Source of the DNA: Certhia americana
Taxonomy: Eukaryota > Chordata > Aves > Passeriformes > Certhiidae
Reading direction: 5' to 3'
Length of the DNA: 64,000 nt
NCBI GenBank assembly: GCA_018697195.1
Contig: CM031858.1
Coordinates: 106,363,699 to 106,427,698, forward strand
Below the pieces are notes generated by a model, which was not told the DNA's origin, searched no databases, and saw only the letters and a program-made list of their open reading frames with translations. Positions 39,712 to 53,400 of the stretch are shown piece by piece. The number at the start of each line of letters is the position of its first letter. Position 1 is the first letter of the stretch. Made by a program: the position numbers and the translations under genes.

Positions 39712-40161
39712 AGAGAGGGGAGGAAGGTGCAGCACAGCAGCAGATGGGCACTCATAGCTTCCAAGGATACCAACAGAGGAGGAAGCAGCAGCACATACAA
39801 TGTGTGATGAACTAACTGCAGACCCCCTTCTCCATCCTCTTGTGCCACTTGGGGAAAGAGGAAAATAAACTGAGAGTGAAGTTAAGCCCAGGAAGAAGGA
39901 AGGGCTGGGAGGAAGGTGTTCTAAGATTTGGATTTTATTTCTCATTACCCTACTCTGACTTGATTGGTAATAAACTCATTTCCTGCAGCCAGGTCTATTT
40001 TGTCTGTGATAGCAGTTGGTGAGTGATCTCTCTGTCCTTATTTTGACCCATGAGCTTTTCTATATATTTTGCTACATTTTATCTCCCCTATCCAGTTGAG
40101 GAGGGGGGTGTTAGAGCATCTTTAATAAGCACCTGCATTCAGCCAAGATCAACACACCACA
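39712..40161 (+). mobile_element. Second avian ERV LTR, 3' portion
   Basis: Contains GTGATGAACTAACTGCAGAC, GTTCTAAGATTTGGATTTTA, TTTCTCATTACCCTACTCTG, GGTGAGTGATCTCTCTGTCC and ends in CAACACACCACA. These are successive blocks from a common avian ERVL LTR of a different family from the 36.7-kb copy. The left part is missing or too diverged. No retroviral genes are visible nearby. Confidence 0.75.
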
Positions 40162-43100
40162 GCCTCTGACTGTGCATGCTGTAAGGAAAGGAACAGGGTC
40201 TCTCTAGCCTCCGCCTAATATTCAGTCTACTTCCTCAGCAGGTAAATACTTCTGGAGCAGGGATTTCTAAAATATGTGCCAGGGAGATGGATAGTGAATC
40301 ACACAGGTCAAAGTAAGCGGTCAATATGATGACCCAAATGCAAAATGGTCTGTGATGATCTGTTCCATACCAGCACACTGAGCATTTGTGCATGCTGCAG
40401 GGACAGTCTTCCTCACTCACAGACAGACCATGACAAACCTCCCCTTCCACCTAGGCTGAAATTTTCAGGATGGAAGGCAGATTCAATGTTTGGTCCATAT
40501 GCTTAAAGGCAGCAGTAGGAAGAGCAGCTCCACTAAACCACTGCTGTGACTTGAAGAAGAACACAGGTAAAGTAACAAACTGCTCTTCCTGCAGCACAGC
40601 ATCCCAGCTTCCTGAAGTTCAGAGATTTCTTGTACCAGAGGTTATTCATTGGACCATCATCTGAACATACAGCTTGCTCTCACCCTCCATGGAAGAGGGA
40701 GGCTTGTTCCCATGTGAAATAAGCAGATACCTCAGTGGAAGTGAACAAAATGTCTCCAAGGGACTTTGCCATCTCATATGCCTCAACACCAAGGTTCATG
40801 AGCATCCTGCCATCCTGCCAAATGCTTGTGCAGCTTGGAGTGAGCTAAAGCTGCAAGTCAATAGCAGGACCACTGTGTGTTAAAGGAAATATTTCCATAT
40901 TTTCCTTTCAGATTGTATTGAGATTGCCTCTGTGCAGTAGGCCTGACTCAGTAAAGCTTGCTCAGAGTAAAAAAAATTCAAGTGTCAGGTGATGTGAAGT
41001 CCCTCCTAGGTCTTGCTTTAGATCCTTCAGTCAGAGGGGATGAGCTGTAAGGAGAGGGAGCAGGCCAGCCAGCAGAAGCTGACAGTATCACAATGACTTG
41101 TGACTCACCTTGAGGTCCCAGGAGTATTTCAGGAGTTGCAATGTTCAGTCATAGACAGGTACTTTTCTCCCTGACAACCATAGTGCCAGCTTGGGCACTG
41201 CTGCTTTCCACTAGCTGAAACAATGTTAAAAGATAGATTGCTTCCTTGAAAAATCCTCAGGGAAAGCAATCTCCTGCCATTATGCTGAGGAGGAGGAGGA
41301 TGCAGTCCCCAGAGAAGCCCTGCTGGCAGGTGAAATCTGTCCACCAACTGGATTAGGATAGGCAGGAGAGGACGAGGGTTTCCTACAGCCCTTCGTCTCC
41401 TCATTTTGGCATGTGCATGGCTCCAGACACAGGCTTGGATCTGTGAAGGCTAAAATTTGTTTTTAATCATGTCTCTAAGAGAATACAACAAAAAGCTGTT
41501 AGCATATTTGTTTGCAATATGAATAACTAATGGAGCAAATACCAACCAAAACTGAAACTGTTGTAATTAACCACCGTGTAACAGAGATTTCAGTTCATCA
41601 TCACAGTACTTTTAAATTAGGGAGCTATCTACACATAAATTGTAAGTATTATTTAGAAAGGGCGTAATCTTAGAGCAACTTGGTTTGCTCTAGGAACACA
41701 TTCTGGAAGTCAAATTTCTATTTATTTACAGACAACCAAAATGAAAATATTATGTCTATTTTCATGTGGCAGGCTCAGAAAACAAAAACAGTCACAGGAA
41801 AAGTATTTGTGATGGAAAGTTACTATCCTCTCACTGGGACTGCTCAGACTGTGAGAAGAGAAGGAAAGGGGAGGGAAAGAATACATATATATGTGTGTAT
41901 GTATATATAGATGTATATATTTATCAATATATATTTAGTGCATGATTATTTATATACATTTATGTAGAGAAATAAGAATCACAATCTTAGGAGAAACCAA
42001 TATGAGTATTTTTAGTTAACATGAGAAAAAATAATGTTATTTCTTAGGCTAGAAGGGAACAATGTGTGCACACAAATGCACGCATCCCTGGTAGAAAATG
42101 AAGGCCTGAACTATTGCAGTTTTGAAGATTGTATAAATGGAAGACAACTAAATCCAGGCTCCAGTTGCCACCATAGCTCATGTCCTGAAGGCAAGGAGGG
42201 TGGCTGGGTATGGAGAATCATGAGTGGGGGCCACAGTTCTTCCCCAAGTTTCCCATGAGAAACTTTCAGGGGAAATACGTGTTCTATAAAGACTTTACAC
42301 ACTGCACTCTGTGAATGTGGAAGTGACTATAAGGATAATCATCATACTTTCCTCCTTACCCTGTAATATGGAGCATCTCTAAGAGAGAGAGACAGAGAGA
42401 AAGGGGAAGAGAGAGAGAGATCAAGCAGGTATCTCACTCAGACTCCTTTGTTCTGCTGCACCCTGTATTTCTCCAGCTTTGGTTAAGCCAGTCCCAACAA
42501 ACACCAGCCCTGACCTCGCTTCTCTTTCCATCTGCCCCAGGGGTTTAGCCCCTCTGTGAGGAAAGACAGGGAAAGAGACAGGCTGTAAATCAGCATGTCA
42601 AAGGTGCTTTTATAAATAAAGAGGAAGAACCATTGGACAACCCCCCCAAAGAGGCCAGGGTAATGCTTGGAGCCCTTGGGACATGGTGCCACCTGCCCAA
42701 GGGCTCCACACACCTGTGGGTGCGCAGCAGAGGCAGCAAGGCAAACCTCACGCACAGCGATGCTGCCTGGCTTGTGGAGAACAAAACCCTCCACCAACCT
42801 TCCAGAAAAGAAAACAAAAGCCTTGAACAAACCATCCCCGGGCCATTTCAGCCGGCAACAAAGCTAACAAGCAAATCAAACAGAGAAATATCCCAGCAGA
42901 CCTCAACTGGCTGAACAAACAAACGGAGAAACTCAGGTTCCAAAGAGCAGGGGAGCTGGGTTATGAAACAAGATTTTTGATACAAAAGGAAGCTTACAAC
43001 CATCGCTAGTGATTAGACATGGAAGAGAAAGGTCACTCTGGGTGTTAGACCACACTTCACACACACACACAGAGGTTATTCAATCAATATTTGTCCTGGA

Positions 43101-46100
43101 ATCACATGCAGCAGAAAAAATTTCAAGTGAATGGTCAGCAGAATTTAATGCTCGCATTCATTCATGTTGTGCTCTTGGATGAACATGTGTTTTTATATCT
43201 AGCACAACCTAAGCTTTAGAATCCAGGAGGTTTTTAATTAAAATACAGGAAAATCTTGAAATTAAACACTACATTTGTATATGCCTTTTAATCACATTTT
43301 CAGCAGGACAGGAACACCTCAATTGTGATTTTAGAAAGAGATCTGTGATGGGAGATTATTTGAATCCCCAAGTTCTAGAACTAACAGGAAAGATAATTCA
43401 GTTAAGGCTCCAGAAAGTCAACACTGTCCACAGAAACCTCCCCAGAGCAGAAGGGAGGGACTTATTCCTGCCATCACTGTGTACTTCGGCCATGCTGCTG
43501 CGCTGGCATTAGAGGTTTTATTTAGGGTCACAGCAGTAACAGCAGGAAGATATAATCCTCTGATGAACAAGCAGCTGTTACCCTCTGCCTTTGTGAAAAT
43601 GATGATCTCAGGTTGAGGATGTTGTTGACTTGAATCATCATATTTTTTTAATCCCCCTGTGAGTTTGTCACAACAGATTGTTTGCTTATATTCAGATCAT
43701 AAGGCCATGACTCAATTTTCTTCCCTCAGCAAGAGTTAAAGGAAATTTGACCGTAGATGCCCTAACCATGGACTTTAGAATTTGGGTGCAAATAGTGATG
43801 ATTAAAACACAAATAAAGCAAAACAAAGACAAAACCCAACCCTCTTGCCTGGTGACTTAATTACAAAATATTTGAGAGGCACAGCAGAACATCTAGTTCG
43901 GGTTATGATATACTTGATAGGTGGCATTCAAAAAACTGTCACAGAGGCAGGATGCCTCTAAGTCCTTCAAACAGTGTCTTAGTGTGACTGTACTAAGATA
44001 TTAGTGCTCTGTAAGATTGCATAGGGGTTAATTTCAGTTGCACAGGGGACAGCCTTGGAGAGGAGAGCTCCAGTGAACATCACAGAGAGTTATAGAACCA
44101 AGGCAAATACAGGGGGGCTGCTTCAAGGCAGAAGCTTTAGGGGAGAAGTTTATTTTAATATCCTAGCTGGAAATTCACTGGAAAAACAGCTCCACTGGCC
44201 CCGGTCAGGAAGAATGAGAGGGCAGAGAGTATGTTCCTCTGGCAGTCGGTCCTGATGAAGCTCCCGTGCTCCAGCACAGGACAAAGTGTTGCCACATCCT
44301 GCATCCGATGGCTGTGCTTTCTTCCTCATGTAGCTAAGGCAAAAGAAAAAAAAGCCAAACCCATAAGCTGGTCACACTGTGTATTAAGGATCGCTTTGAT
44401 GGACTTCAAACATCCTGCTGAAATCATCTGCTGCGCACGCAGTGCCGCTCTGCTGCCAGAGGAGATGCTGCAGGAGGGCAGGGCCTGAGCAGGGAGCAAT
44501 GCCCAAGTCAGGGACCACGGCCCGTTTCTCTTGCAAAACATTTTTCTTCACCTGAGCATCTCCTCCCCTCTAAAAACACCCTTGGGGAAATGCTGATGAC
44601 CCACGCTGGTGCCGTCTGCAGAGAGGATACTCCCTATTCCAAGCGGGACACCCTGGAACAAACCAGGGTTTATTCTGCAAATAGGCTGGCAGGTTTCACA
44701 CGGGCATTTGTTCTTTCTACGTTTCACCCACACGAGGCTATTGAATTTTATATTTTGTAACACTTGTAAGGGAATATGCAAAGCAGAGAGGGAAAATAAA
44801 GATCGTCCGTGAATGTGAGCTGTTGCTCTCAGAGCTTTGGCTCTCACTCTGTTTGGCACTGAGCACTGCAGTGCCCTGTTTCACTGGTTCTCTGGCTCTG
44901 CATTGGGGCAAAACTGCACAGATTCAGGCACAATTAAAATGACGCTTCATGAGAATCAGTGTAATGTACTTCCTTAAATAGCCACAGATTTGGTCTAAAA
45001 TTAGTTGGCTTCATTGCCCCTTAGAAATGTCCACTTCAGAAACAATTGCAAGCTGAATTAGAGCATTTGAAGTTCTGGGACTGATTACCCTGCACGCATT
45101 TGTCTTCCTCTTACCGGCCATCATCCTCCTGCTTCTCTCTGCAGTCCAGGTATGCTTTGTACAGAGCAATAAAAACAACATATCCCTCACCTATCTTGTT
45201 CTATTGGCATGCAAATACTAAAGGCTCAAGACCAGCAGATGGCTGTTCAAACAAATTCATGTCTTATCGAGCCTAGAAAGGATTGACACACCCATGTTTT
45301 CACTGCGTGGTGCTCCTGTGAGCTGTAAGGGTTGTTCTGAAGACAGAAACTACAAATTGTTTTTTCCAAGGGCAGAGCATGCTTCATGATACAGTATCAA
45401 ATACTGCATTTGGTCCACCGAAATGCTGATTAGGTGTCAGACAGTTTAAAATTCCTGTACATTCTTAATAACAAAAACAGGGAGAGGTGACAACGTGTCA
45501 TTCCCGTTTAGAGCAGCATGATATTTAAATCAGGAAATTTCTTGATGCTAGAAAGAGGAATTTCAACACTAATTGAAGTTCTCCCATTTTTAAACATTTC
45601 TCTATAGCCTGTTCCTCTTCACTTTTTTTCTCAAAAACATGCTTACACCTCCCAAAATACACAGCCACTCAGGTGAAACTGTACAGGGAGATGGCACCTC
45701 AAGGCCCCTCATGAGCTGCTGAGGTGGCCAAAAACACGAGTACCACATAAACCAGTGAAGACAGCTCCTGAAATGTGCTTCAGGTTTCTCAACACCAAGT
45801 GTCAATCCTACCACATCATGACCAAAACCCTCTTTGGATGTTTTTACTGGTGCCTTAAACATAAAGGTTTCTTAGGCACCATTAGGATTTTCTTCTTAGG
45901 GCCTCCTCACCACCCTCTTCCCTAAGGGTGGCAGGGGAAATGGCACTCCCAAATGGTCCCCATGCCTGTAGCATGCAAATGTCTCACCCTGGCCCCTCAG
46001 AACCTCAAGCAGGGTGCAAGAGAAGCTGTATTGATGTAAAATCAGCAGCAAGGCAGACCAGGGCTAGTCAGCAGAGACAAGCTGTAGATGAACCAGGACT

Positions 46101-46660
46101 AAGAGCTAGAGAAGACATTTGAGCAGTGAATAAGAGGTATCTTATCTTGGAGTGATAAGACCCTGACTGGAAGCCACAGCTCTGACATCCTTGTTTCATT
46201 TCCTTCCATTAGAAAACTGGTATTTCTGCACTCCTAGTACCAGACGAAACATAATGAGACCACACTTGGGTTTCATTTACAGATCTACTCTTGAGGGACA
46301 AGACTTCTGACACCATTTAACTGTTTATTCCTCCCAACTTACAACCTTGCCTTGAAATCTGAGTTCCAGCCTCCCTTCAACTTCCAGTCTGTTCATTCAT
46401 TACCTGCTGGCAAAGAACTGCAGGTGAAGTTCTGTTTCCCTCATATCACTTACATAAAAACTACTTTGCTGGCAACTGTAGCAGCTTGGAGCTAAAAGTA
46501 AAGCACAGATACCTTTGATCAGCTTCAGATCAGGGAATGAACACTCAGAATATAGATTCAAATATTCAGTATGAGTATTCAGCTAGCTGCAGCAATCTCT
46601 CTGGGCTCTGACCAAATGGTCAGATGAACACTTTTCTTTCCCAGAATCCCTTCTTTTCAA
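40162..46660. other. Intergenic, no gene recognised
   Basis: Contains a TA-rich patch around 41880-41936, a (GA)n purine tract at 42381-42421 and a short CA run near 43056-43072. Frames such as 42483-42830 on the minus strand have no family resemblance. Confidence 0.65.
42381..42421 (+). repeat. (GA)n microsatellite
   Basis: AGAGAGAGAGACAGAGAGAAAGG followed by a second GAGAGA run. Imperfect dinucleotide repeat. Confidence 0.93.
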
Positions 46661-47480
46661 GGCATATAACAGAATTGCTGAATATTCCAAGCTGGAAGGG
46701 ACCCTCAAGGATCATTGAAGTACTACTCCTGGCCCTGCACAAGACACACCAAGAATCACTCCATGTGCCTGACAGCATTGTCCAAATGCTTCTTCAGCTC
46801 TGTCAGGTTGGGTGCTGTGACTACTTCCCTGGGGAGCCTGTTCCAACCACTAGGTGAAGAACTTTTTCTAATATCTAACCTAAACCTCCCCTGACACAGC
46901 TTCATGGCACTCCCTTGGGTCCTGGTCACCAGAGAGAAGAGATCTGTACCTGCCCCTCTATCTTCCCTTGTGAGGAAGTTGTACACTGCAGAAAGGTCTC
47001 TTCTCAGCCTCCTCTTCTCCAGGCTGAGCAAGCCAAGTGAAATCAGCTACTCCTTGTACAGCTTCCCCTCTAGATCCTTACCCTTGGAGTCTCCTCTGGA
47101 TGCTCTCTAATAGCTTTATAACTTTCATATGTTGTGGTGCCCACACAACACTCGAGATGAGGCTGTCCCAGAGCTGAGCAGAGCAGGACAATCCTTTCCC
47201 AGCTGGTGATGCCATGCTTGATGCAGCCCAGGACACAGCTGGCACTCCTTGCTGCCTCACATCCAGCTTGCCATCAACCAAGGCCTTCATGTCCCTTTTT
47301 TATAGTGCCACTCTGCAGTTTCATTCCTGTCAAAACACAAATCCAAGGTTTCCCTGTTCCAGGTGCAAAATCTGTCACTTGCCCTTGTTAAACTCCATAC
47401 ACTTGGTGGTTGTCCAGCCTGATGTCACCCCATTCACTGTAGCCCTTCACACCTGACCCATGAGCAGTTGCTCACCCATT
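46660..47480 (-). mobile_element. CR1 LINE, 5'-truncated copy with pol C-terminus, minus orientation
   Basis: The minus strand from about 47031 to 46756 encodes LEKRRLRRDLSAVYNFLTRE, then GRFRLDIRKSS and WNRLPREVVTAPNLTELKKHLD, the C-terminal signature of CR1 reverse transcriptase. Upstream (right), VWAPQHMKVIKLLESIQRRL and GKLDVRQQ...SWAASSMAS match the preceding CR1 pol region in broken frames. The 3' end lies on the left (AGAATTGCTGAATATTCCAA, GGAAGGGACCCTCAAGGATC). The element is dead but is the longest repeat in the window. Confidence 0.93.
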
Positions 47481-50400
47481 CCATGATGTGTTCATAATAT
47501 TCAAAAGAGCTCTGAAGTTTCAGGGTTTTCTTCTATTAGCATTGTTCCCGCTATAAGTCAACATTAATACAACATAAAACACTTAAAATATACAACACAA
47601 GACCTTGTGTTTCAGAAGAGATCTGCATTTAAGGCAAACATTAACATAAAGCCAGACTCCAATGTGCTCCCTCCCACAGAACAGTACTTAAATCAAGCAG
47701 TAGTCCCATTAAAACCTATGGGATTACACCTGCAGTAAGGTGCTTTTCAAAAGGGATAGCATCAATAGGCAGCAGCTCTGAGATGTAACACTGTGGTTGC
47801 ATGGAGGGTGAGAACAAGCTTAGGACCTAGGATGTCCTAATTAGTCCTAATGATGGTTTGAATGTGACTGATTGCATCTTGCCTCATTGGCAGAGTAAAA
47901 AAGAACTATTTAAATTAGTTTTGAAAATGAGTGAATTTAATTAGACTATTGCAGAATATTTAATTTGTGCTAAACACCAAGTTTTTAGCCAGGATTTATG
48001 TACTCTTGCTATAGAACCCTTTTGCTTTGAAGGCGCTTGTTCCCATAGGAACACAGTCACACTGGCCACACGGAGACAGCTCAAACATTTCCAAAATCAG
48101 CCAGCAGAATTCTGCTAAGTATTCCTTCTACTGCTCTGGTTTGAGTGTATGTATTATGTCCTATTATATTTAGTTGGAATTACATGCCACAGGGCAAAGT
48201 GAAATATATGAATAAATAAATAAATAAATGCATATTCACAAACACACATGCACACAGAGAACCAAGATCTTGTTAATTCTTTTTGCTGTGTATCTGAACT
48301 ATTGCCTTTCTTTTTTCCTTTCCCTGAGGGACTGGCCCAAAACCCAGCCATCTCCAAAACCACTGCAGTAAATTAGAACTAAATTATTCATTTTTTATTT
48401 TGGAAGAAGGAATTACCAGTGTGTCAAACATCCCAACAGAACCTTTGAACCAACCTGCAGAAGCACCAAGCATGTACCAAATGCCATGCCAGGAGAGCTA
48501 TACCCTCCTGCTACATTGCCATTTCTTTTGGTTTCCTTTCTGGCCCCTAAGTAAGTTTTATTTTGTCATAAGTTTTAGGATGGATCTGACAGATTCTTTC
48601 CAGGTCTTACTCTTTCCAGGTCTAATTTCTTCATAACTTAATGGATTTACCCTTTCCTTGGGGCTCAAGGAAGCTTGAATTTTAGTCTTTCAAGTTGAAA
48701 GACATCTCTTTTTTCTCTTATTTTCTTCTATATTTGAATGCTTAATTTATTTAACAGCCTCATTGATCTCAACATGAAAATTATTACACCAAGATGCTAT
48801 TCAATTTGAGCAGAGAAAGCAGAAGACTTTTGATCTGTCTTGCCAGGGGATTGCCTTTCTATTTATGTGATTTCCATTTGTTGCTTACAAAACTTTCTTG
48901 CCAAAACATTCAGAGCATGTATGTACAAATGTATCCTGTTTAGGCCAATTTTTAGCAGCTTTAATTGCTATCAGACTATGTAAAACATGTACGTGGCAAG
49001 CTGTGGTTATTGGGGATAGGATTGAGCTGCTGTTTCCCTCCACAGGCAGCGCCCTGGCCCTGGCAGACCCCACGGTGCCACTGTGGGGCACCCATGGCCA
49101 TTTCTCTGGGGGTAAATTTGCTGCTCCTCCAGTCGGTGGCTGAACTCCCTCCCCTTGCAGCATGAAGGCAAGCAGAAGGATTTGGGTAGTGGAGGCAGCA
49201 GCCCCATATGAGCACCACAGCCATGGTCCAGGGGTGCAGGGAGCAGTGAAAGATCTCTGGAGGGCTGTGATGGGAAGCCTGTGACTTGTTCTGGCTGTGA
49301 TGAGAACTGCAGCCAGGCATATGCTGCATCATCAGGTCAGAGGTGCACAGCCTTTGGCAGCTCACAGGTCTGGGGAGAGAGAAGCTGCCCATCATCTTCC
49401 TCCCACCCAGTGTGCAGAAGAGGCAGGACACATACTCCCCTGCCACCAAAGCCACTGCCACTTCACCTTTACTCTCAGGAGCCCAGTCACTTGTGCCAGC
49501 TTTTCTGACCACCCTGGAACAGAGGCAGAGCTGACCTGGCTGGGTTTTATCATCTTGGAAACTTGCCAGTGGCAAATATTTAGCTGGGAATATTGCTCAG
49601 GGGATCCAGGCAGGATCTGTGCCCTATCCTGGGGGCAAGGTAAAGTGGCTTCAGACCCTTGGGACTCCCATGCATGTGGCCCAAGGTGACAGACCACAAG
49701 GATGCAGGTGCAGGTTTTATTTCTCCCCTCTGACTGCAAGCTTTCCACACCAGCCTACAATGAGCACTACCCACTGAGGATCTTCCAAAGTTAAAATGGC
49801 TCTGAAACCTTCACTGAAATTTTGGAATGAACCAAATGTGGTGCTCCTGGGATATTGTGTTGCCTGCAGACCGGAAAATGCCATGAAGCTGAACCAGCTT
49901 CTGCCACCAGAAGTTTTCCGTTTGCTGCCTTCATTCCCCTTGGAGTCACACTCCTTGAATATTTTCAAGAGGAGAAAAAAAAATTAAAATCCTATGCACG
50001 GTTTTTTTTTCTTTTTCTTGGATATTAAACATTTCCAGTCAAGCTGAACTTGGAGAGTCTCTGAAACACTCCACCAGCATGTCCCTCTGGGAACTTCAGA
50101 TTCTATTTATTTAGTGTTTTTACTCACTAAAGACCATGTCTGGGAAGGTGTCAACAGCGTTTTCGTTCTCATCCAGATCCTTGGTCTGACTGCTTTGAAC
50201 TGGAGGGTTTTCTTACCCTCAGCAACCAGCAAACTGAAAGACTTGCCGACATGAATGTTTCAGAAACCTGCGGCCTGTTTTAAAATTATCCCCAGGTGAT
50301 TAAAAATTAACAGACACTGTGACAAAGACGGATGTTCTTCCAGGCTTCCCTCTGAAATCTTAATGTCCAGTGATTCTGTACTTGATTCCAAATTGCCTCA

Positions 50401-53400
50401 GAATGGTAAAGAACAGGATAAATCATTGCTGTCACTTAATGAAAAACCTTAAAACAGCTCTTCTTAGCAACGAGTCATTCTGTTCTACTGCACTTAGAAG
50501 TTGATTTTTATTTACACCACTGCCTAAGGTGATTTCTAAGCAAAAAGGACATTTGACCCTTCTTCATTTTAATAAAGATGACTCCATTTTGAACCTCACG
50601 CCTATATTACTATGACACTGGAAAGAGCCCAAAACCCAAACTCTGATTTCAAAGAAAAAAACTGCAGGAAGACAAGGACAAACAGAAACAGGGACTGTTT
50701 TCTGTACAAGTGCCCACAGTTTTTGTTTTTCAAGGGAGGGAGGAGCTATGTGGCCCTATTCCCATTTAATGACTCCAGTAGGAGCCAGTAGGAGCCAGCA
50801 ACAGCCACATTCCAGTTGCAGTTCCTACATGGCCACCTTCCTTGTTTTGTCTAGTTATCCTCCAAGCTCACTGAGACATGGGAGAGTATTTTAGTAGCAC
50901 CCAGTAAAATGGAGCTTCTGGTTCAGTGTTGGTCTTTAAGGGATCCAATTGTATATAAAGTGAAAAAACAACAGCAGCAAAACCAAAAAACTTCAAAGAT
51001 ATTTTAAGTAGAATGAGGAACTTCAAAAATTCAAGGATGCAAGACAGAAGTGAGGAGAAATTCATGCTGGATGTGCAAGCCCTCAGCCCCCCTGCTTTGT
51101 GCATGAATCCCACACAAGAACAGGCTGATCCTTCCTCCACTCCATTTGTCCACTCTGCACTCGTGGCCCAGCAGTCACCTCCAGTGTGCCCCAGAGCAGC
51201 TGGGAACATCCCTCCCAGTGATCCTGTAGTTCTGGGGACTGCTCAGCCCCTTCAGCAAAGGTGGAAGCCTGAAGCTTGCTCCATGAAGATATATCCTCAC
51301 AGGGACTGGCAGTTTTAGCTGCCAGGCAGCAGTAAGTCCCTAGTGAGCATACACGAGCTATGATTCAAAAGGCTTAAAACTGGACAAAGGTAGGTGGATT
51401 TTGAGAGGAAGAGCACCCCCTCTTCATTCCCCAGCCCCACCTCAGAGACAGAAGCCCACTTCCTGAATGCTTATCTCACTGTGGGAATGCTCAGGTATTT
51501 CAAAGGAGAGGTCATAAGAATTTCTAATGTGGGCGAAGCAACATGCTTTTCATGGTCTTGCCCTTGGAGCTCACATAAACATTTTGACCAGTTTCCCAAG
51601 AAATGCTCAGCCTGAATCAAATCTAGCATGGATCTAGCAATGAAAAATATTAAGTATTCTTAGTGAAGGTGCAATAGGTTGGAGTAATGATACAAGTTTT
51701 GGCTTAACTAGACTGCCCTAAATCCTTTAAGAGAAAAACAACTATCAAATTGGCTCTACCACCCTTGTGTGCACTTCCAGCTTACTGATGATCTCAGGAA
51801 CTCTTCAACACAAACACAAACACCGTGCATGCCGTACCTCTGACATCCAAAATAATTGGCAGGTTGGCTGCCCTGACAATCCACACCTCAGCTGATCTGA
51901 GGAGACACTGTTTTGTCTTTGCTGAGGGCACCTTGCTTCTGTGTGTGGGTCCTGCCCCACAGTCACACACACCACTCCAACCATGATGTTCACTGCTCAC
52001 AGATTTCTCTCACCTTCCCACTACTGCATTTGAATTTGGTATCATGTCAACTTGGCAAAGTTGGCACCTACCCTGAAATGATGCAAGCAAAATTAGGCTC
52101 TGCACAGAGAGGCAAGTGTGGACCAATCCTACTCAAGGAACACTGATTGTCCAAGAAGGTGACACTCTTCTTCGTGTCAAAATTCTACATTTCAATTAGC
52201 AAAGGTGACCCTTAACAAGCAAAACATCCAGGCTCCTGAAAAACCACCAGTGAGAAGTACAAGCACTTAGCATTTCCGAGAATCAGGCTAAATTTACAAC
52301 AGACTGAAGCTTTGGGCCTGGCACTAAAACAGGTCTTGCTATCCAGATGCAGTATTAGTCTTTTGTAAAGAATTTGTACTGTCTTTATCCAATTTCCATT
52401 CTTAACTATGGCTCTCAGTGAAATTTGTTCCAACTCCCCCAACTTTTTTTCTGCCAGATACTCCTTCTAAACAGAAAGATTATTAAATTCACATTCCAAA
52501 TATTTCTCCAATGTTAAAACCGCTTTCCCCTTTTGAAGTGCAATTATCTTCAGCAAAGTAAAGGAAAAAGAAAGTGTTTATAATGATTGGATTTGGAATG
52601 TTTCTCCAAAGTCTTCCACAGCAAGATTAGAGTACTCACAGGCTACAGGAACTCTGCCTGGCTACGGGGATCTGTTAGTGATATCCAAGACCACTGGTAA
52701 TAATGATCTCCATTCTCACCTACAGGAGCAGGATCACCAGACATCTTTGCTGAGCTTTGCATAACAGCATTACCTGACTGAGCCTGACAGTCAGAAAATG
52801 AGACTGTCAAAATTACAAGGAACAATTGCATTTACTCTTTCTTCCCCTAGCTGCCTAGGTGCTGCAGCTCCAATAGGTAGTAGTGACAGTAAGAAACTTG
52901 TTTTTGTCCCCAAAGCAGGCAAGCACTGCGCAGAGGCCACTCAAGAACTAGCCTGGTGACTCACACTGGTGACTCAGGACCAGTTATTCCTGCAGAATTA
53001 CCTCTCAGTATAACACAAATCTTGCCTCTAACTCATATCCTGGGTGAAGTTTTCAACTCACTTGCAAAGATATTTTTAATCTTGGCTGACAAACTACTCA
53101 TGGACCCCAACTTTAGCTCAAGGCCAGCCTTTTGGGCTGGCTTTTTGCATCCTGCTGGCCACACACTTGCCTTGCAGTAGAACTCACACCAGTAAGTTTA
53201 ACTCACACCAGTTAAACTAAACTAAAGACAACATGAGGATTCTACATATGCGTTAACTTTCCTCTGAGGGCAGGTACGTAGAGGCTGTGTTTCTCTAATC
53301 TCATTCCTCAGAATGGTAAACTGCTGAGCATTTCCTTTTGTCCAAACTCCCTCCAGCCTCTTCAATCTCTATAAAGCAAGCCTCTCCATCACCTATGTTA

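Noticed and set aside
46756..47031. Minus-strand frame with apparent protein similarity
   Set aside because: It is the C-terminus of a CR1 reverse transcriptase, so it is part of a dead transposable element rather than a host gene.
48976..49689. Overlapping 199-codon minus and 130-codon plus frames
   Set aside because: Both strands are open over the same interval, with no domain, no splice context and no promoter. It is probably a chance open region in a GC-richer patch.
53176..53222. Short repeated ACTCACACCAGT units
   Set aside because: Two copies of a 12-base word are too little to call an element.
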